The notes under the pieces are model-generated. The model had not been told where the DNA came from. It made no database searches and saw nothing but the letters and a program-made list of their open reading frames with translations. Source: Oligosphaeraceae bacterium (GTDB lineage: Bacteria; Verrucomicrobiota; Lentisphaeria; Oligosphaerales; Oligosphaeraceae). From it: a DNA stretch of 14,522 nt. Location: NCBI GenBank assembly GCA_012515455.1, contig JAAYYJ010000348.1, positions 1 through 14,522 on the forward strand, written 5' to 3'. Shown in pieces: positions 1 through 5,760 of this stretch. Every line of letters starts with the position of its first letter. Position 1 is the stretch's first letter. Both the position numbers and the translations under genes were made by a program.

Positions 1-761
1 CGGCGGGAGAGACCGACCACTCGATCATCGTGGATGCAGCCAGCGGCAAGACCATCGCCACGGTGCTGCCGGGGCACTATTTTACGTCGGTCTATGTGCA
101 TGGCGGCTGCTGTTACTGTTTTGCGGCCCGGCTGGAGACCCCGTGCGGCTGGCGCTGCCACCATATTGATGTCATCCAGTCGCAGGACCTGCGGCACTGG
201 AGTGAGCCGCGGCCGGTGGTCAGCTGTCCGGACGAGCTGCTCTACAACACGGCTGCGGTTTATGATGGCCGGCGTCATCTGCTGCTGTACGAGAGCGACG
301 ATGCGCAGTATCCGAAATTCACCTTCAAGTTCCTGGAGAGCGCAGATCTGGTCAGCTGGCGGCCGGTGGAGCCGGCGCTGTTCGGGCAGAGCAAATACGT
401 CGGTGGTCCGGCGCTGTACTTCCTGCCGTCCAATGGGCATTACTACCTGACCTATGTCAATGAGTTCTACAATCACCAGACCGGAGCGCTGAACTACAAT
501 ACCCGGATCGCGCGCTCCCGCGACCTGACCTACTGGGAGGAGGGACGGCGGCCGGTGCTGGAGCCCGATTACGAGCACCAACCGGACCCGGTGCACCATC
601 CGGAGGTCTATGAGATCAACGCATCAGACGCCGAATTCGTCGAGCTCGACGGCAAGGTCGAGGTCTACTGCTGCGGCGGCAACCAGCAGGGCATCGGCGA
701 TGCCGCAATGGCAGAGTACCAGGGCACCCTGGAAACGCTGCTGCAGTCGTTTTTCCCCTGA
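1..761 (+). CDS. Glycosidase-like five-bladed beta-propeller protein (GH43/GH32 type), 5'-truncated
   Basis: The reading frame is open from the first complete codon of the window (base 3) to TGA at 759-761, so the true start lies upstream. The GTG at base 30 is only an internal valine codon. The visible ~253 residues show three copies of the S-x-D-L-x-x-W motif (SQDLRHW, SADLVSW and SRDLTYW, residues 51-57, 104-110 and 163-169 counted from the codon at base 30). They are spaced 53-59 residues apart. This motif marks the blades of five-bladed propeller glycoside hydrolases such as GH43, GH32 and relatives. A likely role is hydrolysis or binding of a plant or host polysaccharide. The exact family and substrate cannot be fixed, and the N-terminal blade with its usual catalytic Asp, plus any signal peptide, is outside the window. 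The fold assignment is fairly safe; enzyme activity is inference. Confidence 0.75.
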   Translation, partial: AGETDHSIIVDAASGKTIATVLPGHYFTSVYVHGGCCYCFAARLETPCGWRCHHIDVIQSQDLRHWSEPRPVVSCPDELLYNTAAVYDGRRHLLLYESDDAQYPKFTFKFLESADLVSWRPVEPALFGQSKYVGGPALYFLPSNGHYYLTYVNEFYNHQTGALNYNTRIARSRDLTYWEEGRRPVLEPDYEHQPDPVHHPEVYEINASDAEFVELDGKVEVYCCGGNQQGIGDAAMAEYQGTLETLLQSFFP

Positions 762-776
762 GCGGGAAAAAATGCA

Positions 777-801
777 GGCGGGGGACATCATACCCCCCGC
801 C
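777..801. terminator. Perfect 8-bp GC hairpin after the propeller gene
   Basis: GGCGGGGG (777-784) pairs perfectly with CCCCCGCC (794-801) across a 9-nt loop, starting 16 bases after the stop codon. No T-run follows, so it is not a canonical intrinsic terminator on the + strand. It may act as a 3'-end stabiliser or a Rho-assisted stop. Confidence 0.4.
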
Positions 802-892
802 ACGCCACACCCCCACAGGGATGGTCAGGCAATCCAAGGCCCAGGGGCTCCCCACCGATGGTACGGTTCGGGGGAGGAGTGGGGGTGGCCGG

Positions 893-923
893 TCCCGGGG
901 TTCGCGCCGCGCGCTCGCCCCGG
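893..923. repeat. Interspersed GC palindrome, copy A (matches 2704-2734)
   Basis: This 31-bp stretch is the same as 2704-2734 except for one base. It can fold with CCGGGG (895-900) against CCCCGG (918-923) around a CG-rich inner part. It lies in the gene-free stretch 762-1138, together with the other short palindromes at 973-985 and 1016-1028. The repeat family therefore brackets the lemA/TPM pair. Confidence 0.6.
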
Positions 924-1015
924 TAACTCATTGCATGCCGCCTCCAGTGGGATGACCAACGAGCAAGCTCAGGGGTTCGCGCCGGAGGCGCGGCACAGAG
1001 GCAGCGGGTTGTGGT

Positions 1016-1028
1016 GCTCCTCCGGAGC
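1016..1028. repeat. Short palindrome GCTCC-TCC-GGAGC, copy 1
   Basis: A 5-bp perfect inverted repeat with a TCC loop. The same 13-mer occurs at 2670-2682 and 2750-2762, always between genes. A related stem, GCGCC-GGA-GGCGC, lies at 973-985. Confidence 0.6.
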
Positions 1029-1060
1029 AGGGGACGATGGTATAGTCCTGGTTTTTCAGG

Positions 1061-1089
1061 TTGTAAAATGGGTGTTCAGGTAATATTGT
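1061..1089 (+). promoter_or_regulatory. Possible sigma70-type promoter for lemA
   Basis: TTGTAA (1061-1066) and TATTGT (1084-1089) are separated by 17 bases in an AT-rich patch directly upstream of the lemA ribosome binding site. Each hexamer matches four of six consensus positions. Nothing else in 1030-1138 looks better, but this is a weak pattern call. Confidence 0.3.
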
Positions 1090-1138
1090 AAGAACAGTTT
1101 TCCACCGTGTAACTTTTTATCTGAGGAGGTCACTGACC

Positions 1139-1714
1139 ATGCAAAAGACAATTTTATTAGTGTGTGCCGGCGTTCTGGTTTTTCTGCTGCTGCTGGGCGG
1201 CTGGGTGATTTCCTGCCGGAACGGTTTGATTGCCAGAGATGAGTTTGTCCGGGAACAATGGAGCCAAATTGATACGCAACTGCAACGCCGGGCGGACTTG
1301 ATCCCCAATCTGGTCAATACGGTCAAGGGATACGCTGCCCATGAGAAGGAAATTTTTCTTGAGATTGCCGAAGCCCGCAGCAAATTGCTAGGCGCCACTG
1401 GTCCGGAGGGGAAAGCCGCGGCCGATGGTGCGATGACTTCCGCTCTTGGTCGTCTGCTGGCGATTGCGGAGAATTATCCGCAATTAAAAGCGGACAGTAC
1501 ATTTATCCGCTTGCAGGATGAGTTAGCCGGCACCGAAAACCGGATTGGGGTTGCCCGCGGCCGCTATAATCAGGCAGTGCGTGATTTCAATACCGCCATC
1601 CGGGTGTTTCCGGGGTCGCTCTTTGCCTCCGGGCTGGGCTTGACCTCGGCCCAATATTTTGAACCACCGGCGGGAAGAGCGGCGGTGGAAACAGTCCCCG
1701 CGGTCAACTTCTGA
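1139..1714 (+). CDS. lemA: LemA family membrane-anchored protein
   Basis: This 191-residue protein is a typical LemA. A single N-terminal membrane helix (about residues 4-25) is followed by a soluble alpha-helical domain. Family hallmarks are clear: the stretch W41-S-Q-I-D...R51-A-D-L-I-P-N-L-V-N-T-V-K-G-Y-A followed by H-E-K-E-I, and near the C terminus R142-Y-N-Q-A-V-R-D-F-N then I-R-V-F-P-G-S-L-F-A. LemA proteins are inner-membrane proteins with the helical bundle outside the cytoplasm; their molecular function is not settled. The ATG is fixed by a strong AGGAGG at 1124-1129, nine bases upstream. The TPM-domain gene follows 61 bp downstream on the same strand, a widespread pairing that suggests a shared role in the envelope. 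Codon use is visibly richer in A/T than in the neighbouring genes. Confidence 0.95.
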   Translation: MQKTILLVCAGVLVFLLLLGGWVISCRNGLIARDEFVREQWSQIDTQLQRRADLIPNLVNTVKGYAAHEKEIFLEIAEARSKLLGATGPEGKAAADGAMTSALGRLLAIAENYPQLKADSTFIRLQDELAGTENRIGVARGRYNQAVRDFNTAIRVFPGSLFASGLGLTSAQYFEPPAGRAAVETVPAVNF

Positions 1715-1775
1715 CTGGGCTGACGGGCTGTTTCACCCGGTTATTGTCTTTCCCGTTTGAGGGGGCATCCAAATC

Positions 1776-2591
1776 ATGACGAACAAGAATGCACGACGGA
1801 TTCTGAATGTCAGTCTGCTGTTTTTGATCCTGCTGGTAGCGGTATTGCTGCTGAATCTGGAAACCTGTTCGAGACGAAATTCAGCCAGCGGTGATACAAC
1901 CGTGCTGCCGGAACTGACTGGACGGATTGTCGATCTGGCAAAAGTCTTTTCGCCTGAAGACAAAATCCGCCTGGAAAAGGCAGTGCAAACTTTGGAAACC
2001 AGCACCGGTGGACAGATGGCCGTGCTGACCTTGCCGGAACTGCGCGGCTGGTCGATTGAGGAATTCAGCATCCGCCTGGCGGAAAAATGGCAGATTGGGC
2101 ACAAGGGCAGTGATAACGGCGCCCTGTTGATCTTTTCTTTGCAGGATCGCCAGATGCGTCTGGAAATAGGCTATGGCTGGGAGGGGCAAATCAATGATGC
2201 CAGAGCCGGTGACATTATCCGGGCCATGGGGAGTTATTTCCGCAACCGGGATTTTGCCGGAGGCACTGCCTTTGCCATCCGAAAAGTCGAAAGCCTGATT
2301 ACGGGTCGAGAAACCCCTGGGGCGGGAGATCCGGGTATGGTCAGACAGCCGGAACCGGAGTCTGATGCGAAATGGTATAAAAATGAGGATATTGGCATCA
2401 GAATCTTATTTGGCTTTATCGTCCTCATCATGATTCTGTCGGCGTTTTCGCGTGGCCGCGGCTCCGGATTTGGTGGCGGAAGTGGCGGCAGAGGCGGATT
2501 CAGCGGCGGCGGATTCAGCGGCGGCGGCGGACGCAGCTTTGGGGGTGGTGGCGGCAGTTTTGGCGGCGGTGGAGCTTCCGGCAGATGGTGA
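1776..2591 (+). CDS. TPM-domain (YgcG/Psb32-like) membrane protein with glycine-rich tail
   Basis: This 271-residue protein has an N-terminal hydrophobic segment (about residues 9-27), a TPM domain (about 47-175), a second membrane helix (about 207-224) and a tail made almost only of Gly, Ser, Phe and Arg (226-271). The TPM signature is present: L-T-G-R-I-V-D, G-G-Q-M-A-V-L-T, and D113-N-G-A-L-L-I-F followed by R-L-E-I-G-Y-G-W-E-G. The order TPM, membrane helix, Gly/Ser-rich end is standard for bacterial YgcG-type proteins, whose function is poorly known (acid-phosphatase activity was reported for a plant homologue). The start ATG has GAGGGGG at 1759-1765 upstream. It is very probably co-transcribed with lemA. 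The tail looks like a low-complexity anchor rather than a catalytic part. Confidence 0.92.
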   Translation: MTNKNARRILNVSLLFLILLVAVLLLNLETCSRRNSASGDTTVLPELTGRIVDLAKVFSPEDKIRLEKAVQTLETSTGGQMAVLTLPELRGWSIEEFSIRLAEKWQIGHKGSDNGALLIFSLQDRQMRLEIGYGWEGQINDARAGDIIRAMGSYFRNRDFAGGTAFAIRKVESLITGRETPGAGDPGMVRQPEPESDAKWYKNEDIGIRILFGFIVLIMILSAFSRGRGSGFGGGSGGRGGFSGGGFSGGGGRSFGGGGGSFGGGGASGRW

Positions 2592-2667
2592 TAAAACCCT
2601 GCGTCGACTGACAACCACGCACGACAAAAACCACGGAGGGACCGCCATGTCCCGGGTGACCTATGTG

Positions 2668-2684
2668 CCGCTCCTCCGGAGCGG
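2668..2684. repeat. Short palindrome CCGCTCC-TCC-GGAGCGG, copy 2
   Basis: A 7-bp perfect inverted repeat around the 13-mer also seen at 1016-1028 and 2750-2762. It sits between the convergent TPM and lpoB-like genes, where a hairpin could help end both transcripts. Confidence 0.6.
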
Positions 2685-2703
2685 GGAGGCGGGGTACGGC
2701 CTG

Positions 2704-2762
2704 TCCCGGGGTTCGCGCTGCGCGCTCGCCCCGGGTTAACCTACATGCCGCTCCTCCGGAGC
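2704..2762. repeat. Interspersed GC palindrome, copy B, plus short palindrome copy 3
   Basis: CCCGGGG (2705-2711) pairs with CCCCGGG (2729-2735), with an inner CGCG-CTG-CGCG (2714-2724). This is followed by ACCTACATGCCGCTCCTCC and the GCTCC-TCC-GGAGC palindrome (2750-2762). The first 31 bp match 893-923 with one difference. The phrase CCTA(C/T)(A/G)TGCCGCTCC also occurs at 2660-2674, so the unit is partly duplicated here. Confidence 0.6.
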
Positions 2763-2791
2763 AGCGGGGCGGTCAGGGAGGTGGTCTTCCC

Positions 2792-3502
2792 TCACCAGCC
2801 GAAGCCGCCCTGGGTATGCTGGCGTTTCAGTTCTTTGGTGTAGGCCCAGACGCCCTCGCCGGTATTATTGTCGGTCAGGGTCAGGCTGAACATATAGGAT
2901 ATTTCGTTGGCCCGGCCATCGCGGGCAGTCTGCTTGATGATCACCCCGGCCAGAGACAGGTCGTAGGCATTGACCTTGCCCTTTTTCATCACTGTGCGCT
3001 GATTGACATTCGGATCGTTCTGCAGTTCCCGGGCGTAGGCGGTGGCTTCGTCAAAAGACTGCCCTTCCCCGGCGGCGTAGGTGGTGAAACGCACCTTGCC
3101 GCTGTTGAACAGCACCTCGCGCAGGCGCTCGGTCATCAGCTTCGAATCGATATGCTCGCCGGTGTTGTTCTGAATGACCGACAGCATCAGCAAAGGCTTC
3201 ATGTAGGTCATCTTCTCGCGAGTGGTCAGAGCTTCGCCGGAGGCTTCGCTCTCCTTCATAATCTTCTCCGCGTCGATCTTGTAAGCCGTGAGGTACTCCT
3301 GGAACAGCGGCGCGGTCAGCATGGCCTGGGCGGCCTCCTGGCTGATAATCACCCAGTCGGCGGAGCTCATGCGGCCCTTGTTGATGACCGCCGCGGTGGT
3401 GTCGCTGGCATCGACATAGCGCGAGGGCGTGGTGCTGGTGCAGCCCGGCAGCAACGCCAAAGCCAGCACACCGGCGTACAGAAAATGTCTCTTGTGCAAC
3501 AT
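2792..3502 (-). CDS. lpoB: LpoB-like outer-membrane lipoprotein (penicillin-binding protein activator)
   Basis: The protein has 236 residues. A signal peptide ends in a clear lipobox, L18-P-G-C21, so it should be a lipoprotein. The LpoB domain is visible from about residue 100 on: L-S-V-I-Q-N-N-T-G-E-H-I-D, then R-L-R-E-V-L-F-N-S-G-K-V-R-F, and Y-M-F-S-L-T-L-T-D-N-N-T-G-E with V-W-A-Y-T-K-E near the end. In Enterobacteria LpoB sits in the outer membrane and activates the peptidoglycan synthase PBP1b; that role is extrapolated here and the partner is not in the window. The start is supported by AAGGAG seven bases upstream. This Shine-Dalgarno overlaps the TAA stop of the YcfL-like gene, which implies translational coupling. 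It is the last gene of a three-lipoprotein operon. Confidence 0.88.
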   Translation of the reverse strand: MLHKRHFLYAGVLALALLPGCTSTTPSRYVDASDTTAAVINKGRMSSADWVIISQEAAQAMLTAPLFQEYLTAYKIDAEKIMKESEASGEALTTREKMTYMKPLLMLSVIQNNTGEHIDSKLMTERLREVLFNSGKVRFTTYAAGEGQSFDEATAYARELQNDPNVNQRTVMKKGKVNAYDLSLAGVIIKQTARDGRANEISYMFSLTLTDNNTGEGVWAYTKELKRQHTQGGFGW

Positions 3503-3513
3503 AATGATACTCC

Positions 3514-3978
3514 TTAGTTCGATTCCTTGAGATTGAGGACAAAATCCTTGCAGCGGTCATTCGGAGCCGCGGCTTTGAAATACACCGTCTCGCCCGGGAT
3601 GATCACCATGGTACGCCAGACCGACAGCGGCGTCTCCACCGTCATACCGTGGTCGTCCTTCCAGGTGAATTTATAGTCCACGTGATACGGGTTGTCACCG
3701 CTGAAACCGCTCCACAGCTGGGCCCAGAAGCCGGTGCGGACATTCTGGGCGGTGACCTCGACCGCCAGGCTGCCGGCTTCGCCGCCGGGGTAGAGATTAA
3801 CCGACAGCAGGGCCAGGCGGCGGTTCAACGCGCCGTCGGTGATTACGCGCCGGTCGAGGATGTAATTGGTGCGGGCCTGCTGATTGGCATTTTCAAGCGT
3901 ATTGATGCTGTTCTGACACCCGGCCAGGAACAGCCCCACCAGCAACGACAGGGCAAAAACAGCGGAATGAATTTTCAT
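3514..3978 (-). CDS. YcfL-like (DUF1425) lipoprotein
   Basis: The protein has 154 residues, with a signal peptide and lipobox L18-A-G-C21. The body fits the DUF1425/YcfL family (COG5633). The features are N-x-R-L-A-L-L-S-V-N-L at 52-62, a beta-rich V-E-V-T-A-Q-N-V segment at 73-80, Y-K-F-T-W-K-D-D-H-G-M at 102-112, and the closing R-T-M-V-I-I-P-G-E-T-V-Y-F-K-A-A-A-P-N at 122-140. In E. coli ycfL also lies directly upstream of lpoB (ycfM), so the order is conserved over a great phylogenetic distance. Function is unknown; an accessory role to LpoB in the outer membrane is an inference from that linkage. A GGAG ten bases upstream supports the start, and the gap to the preceding gene is 19 bp. 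Confidence 0.82.
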   Translation of the reverse strand: MKIHSAVFALSLLVGLFLAGCQNSINTLENANQQARTNYILDRRVITDGALNRRLALLSVNLYPGGEAGSLAVEVTAQNVRTGFWAQLWSGFSGDNPYHVDYKFTWKDDHGMTVETPLSVWRTMVIIPGETVYFKAAAPNDRCKDFVLNLKESN

Positions 3979-3997
3979 CTTGCAGGCTCTCCTTTTT

Positions 3998-5515
3998 TTA
4001 TTGCAGAACGAACACCTTCACTGCCAGGGCGGCAGGCGAGCCGCTCGGCGCATTGACGTAGACCACAGCCGATTCGGCCGTTTCCGGAATGCTGATCTGC
4101 AGCGGCTGGCGGCCATCCGGCGACAGGGTGATCTCCCGCTGCCGGGGCATGGCCAGCTCCAGGACCTGGAATTCCCCGGGCAGGATTTCCCAGGTCCGGG
4201 TATCAGCAGTATTGAAAGCGATTTTATAGAGCGAAGTCCCGACCAGGGTGCTGATATGGACCAGCGAATTGGCTTCTTTGGCCATGCGGTTGGCGAAATA
4301 GCTGCTCAGTTCCTTGATAGCGGTACTGAGGATGATCCGGGTGATCATCCCGGGCAGACGCTGGTTGTACTCCTGGGCCAGGATGCCATTCATGTCGGCG
4401 ATGCCGGCAGTGCGGCGAAATTGACCGTCGGCCTGGACCTCCAGGTACCGGTATGGCAGGGGGTGGAACTCGCAAACCGGCCAGGCCGCGGTGGAGACCG
4501 TCGAGTAGCCGGGGTAGATGATCGGCACATACAGCGAGACCTGCCGCAAAGACGCGCTGCGCCCGTTGGCAAAAATCAGCAGCAGCGACTTGCGGCCGGG
4601 GCTGAACTCCAATTCCGGGACATTCTGCAGTTCCGGCGGGATATCGCGGCGGGTGCGCTGCAATCCGTAGCGATAGTACTGCCGCACCAGCGGATTATTG
4701 GGCAGAGCCTGATACAGTCTCTGGTAGTCGACCATGGCGTTCTGCCAGTCTCCCTCGCGGGCGAAGCCGTAGGCGGACATGAAGATGGCGAAGGGGTTCA
4801 GGAAATTCTCATAACCGCGATGGGCTACTGTGCTGGTCTGCTGCAGTATCTGGTTCAGGGAGCCGTTGCGCGCATCTGCGAGCACCCGCTGCGGGTCAGC
4901 GTTGCTGGCCGCTTCGGCGTGCCTGGCCTTGTTTTTGGCCATCGCCTCCTCCTCAGCCTGGAAGAACTCGGCGTATTCTTCCATCACCCGGTCCTGATTC
5001 TGGCGCAGCCGGAACAACTCCACCCGGAAGGCCTCGGTATTGCCCTGGCCGAGGAACGAGAAAGCCTTGAACAGCGGCAGCATAATCCGGTCCCGGCAGT
5101 AGCCGCGGTAGGGCAGCGCGTTCAGATTGGTCCAGAGCAGTGCGCTCTCGCTGCCCAGCTGGCGCAGATTCACCCGGGCACGCTGGTCATAGTCCTCGAC
5201 CAGATTTTCGGCCCGGGTCAACTGGGCGATGCCCTCGGCATGGCGGTCGAGGAGGAAATTCAAGGACCCGGCCTCGAGGCGCCACATCAGCTCATCGCCC
5301 GAGCCCACCACCGAGCTGTTGTACCAGCGCGGCTCCTGCAGCTTGCGCTCCAGACGCGATAGCGCCAGCTCGGGCTGGCCGGTCAGATATTCGGACAGCA
5401 GCGGGGCCTTCTGACGGTGCGCGTCCACCAGCGTCGAGCAGCCGCTCAGCAGCACGGCCAGCAGCAGCACTGCCACAGCGGCGGCGCGGGAAGATGTCGC
5501 GGAGCAGAAATGCAT
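3998..5515 (-). CDS. COG3014-like lipoprotein with helical/TPR-type repeats
   Basis: I chose the ATG at 5515, giving 505 residues, because it places a lipoprotein signal at the N terminus (hydrophobic 11-23, then L-S-G-C26). The frame stays open for 50 codons further upstream, but that extension has no signal-like character. No good Shine-Dalgarno precedes 5515, so the start is somewhat uncertain. The body is helical: possible TPR-like pairs around 85-115 and 245-275, and a charged helix with coiled-coil character at 165-200. Phrases typical of COG3014 are Y-R-G-Y-C-R-D-R-I-M-L-P-L-F-K (136-150) and N-P-F-A-I-F-M-S-A (240-248). The C-terminal half is beta-rich. The family is of unknown function and is often found beside LpoB and YcfL homologues, as here, so an envelope-assembly role is likely but unproven. 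Confidence 0.78.
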   Translation of the reverse strand: MHFCSATSSRAAAVAVLLLAVLLSGCSTLVDAHRQKAPLLSEYLTGQPELALSRLERKLQEPRWYNSSVVGSGDELMWRLEAGSLNFLLDRHAEGIAQLTRAENLVEDYDQRARVNLRQLGSESALLWTNLNALPYRGYCRDRIMLPLFKAFSFLGQGNTEAFRVELFRLRQNQDRVMEEYAEFFQAEEEAMAKNKARHAEAASNADPQRVLADARNGSLNQILQQTSTVAHRGYENFLNPFAIFMSAYGFAREGDWQNAMVDYQRLYQALPNNPLVRQYYRYGLQRTRRDIPPELQNVPELEFSPGRKSLLLIFANGRSASLRQVSLYVPIIYPGYSTVSTAAWPVCEFHPLPYRYLEVQADGQFRRTAGIADMNGILAQEYNQRLPGMITRIILSTAIKELSSYFANRMAKEANSLVHISTLVGTSLYKIAFNTADTRTWEILPGEFQVLELAMPRQREITLSPDGRQPLQISIPETAESAVVYVNAPSGSPAALAVKVFVLQ

Positions 5516-5735
5516 GGGGGTGGGTTCGCGGGTGGATTCGGGGTAGTGGGGGCGTGTGAAAGGGCAGTCCCCGGCCATGGCGGGGCGCAGTTGACCGAGA
5601 GGGAAGCCGGCAACGGTTGCAATGCCGGCGCAAGGGCCAGAGACGGCCGATCCAGTGGCAGGCACGCGGCGAGCAGGGACTTTTATTAGACAGACCTGAA
5701 TTTAGTCGGGTTGCGCCACAGAAACAGAAAATTTT
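5516..5735. other. Leader region of the lipoprotein operon; no gene seen
   Basis: About 220 bases lie between the DUF4838 stop side and the start of the COG3014-like gene. The part near 5685-5730 is the only AT-rich patch and is the likely promoter zone of the minus-strand operon, but I could not pick convincing -35/-10 hexamers. The GC-rich rest is an open frame without coding character. Confidence 0.4.
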
Positions 5736-5760
5736 ACCGCCCCGGGGGGGTGTCCCGGGC
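5736..5760 (-). terminator. Possible terminator of the DUF4838 gene
   Basis: Read on the minus strand, directly after the TGA stop, two CCCGGG blocks can pair. A few bases later comes TAAAATTTT. The stem is short and the T-run is interrupted, so this is a weak candidate. Confidence 0.3.

Noticed and set aside
610..1083. Plus-strand frame running from the propeller gene into the repeat-rich gap
   Set aside because: It overlaps the real gene in another frame and then translates palindromic repeats; no start signal and no recognisable domain.
3980..5362. Long plus-strand open frame opposite the COG3014-like gene, and similar long frames at 2663-3517, 5617-6882 and 7057-8511
   Set aside because: These are antisense shadows of high-GC genes. 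The minus-strand proteins have signal peptides, domains and good start contexts; the plus-strand products have none.
5516..5665. N-terminal extension of the COG3014-like lipoprotein to 5665
   Set aside because: It would bury the lipoprotein signal 50 residues inside the protein, so the internal ATG at 5515 is preferred.
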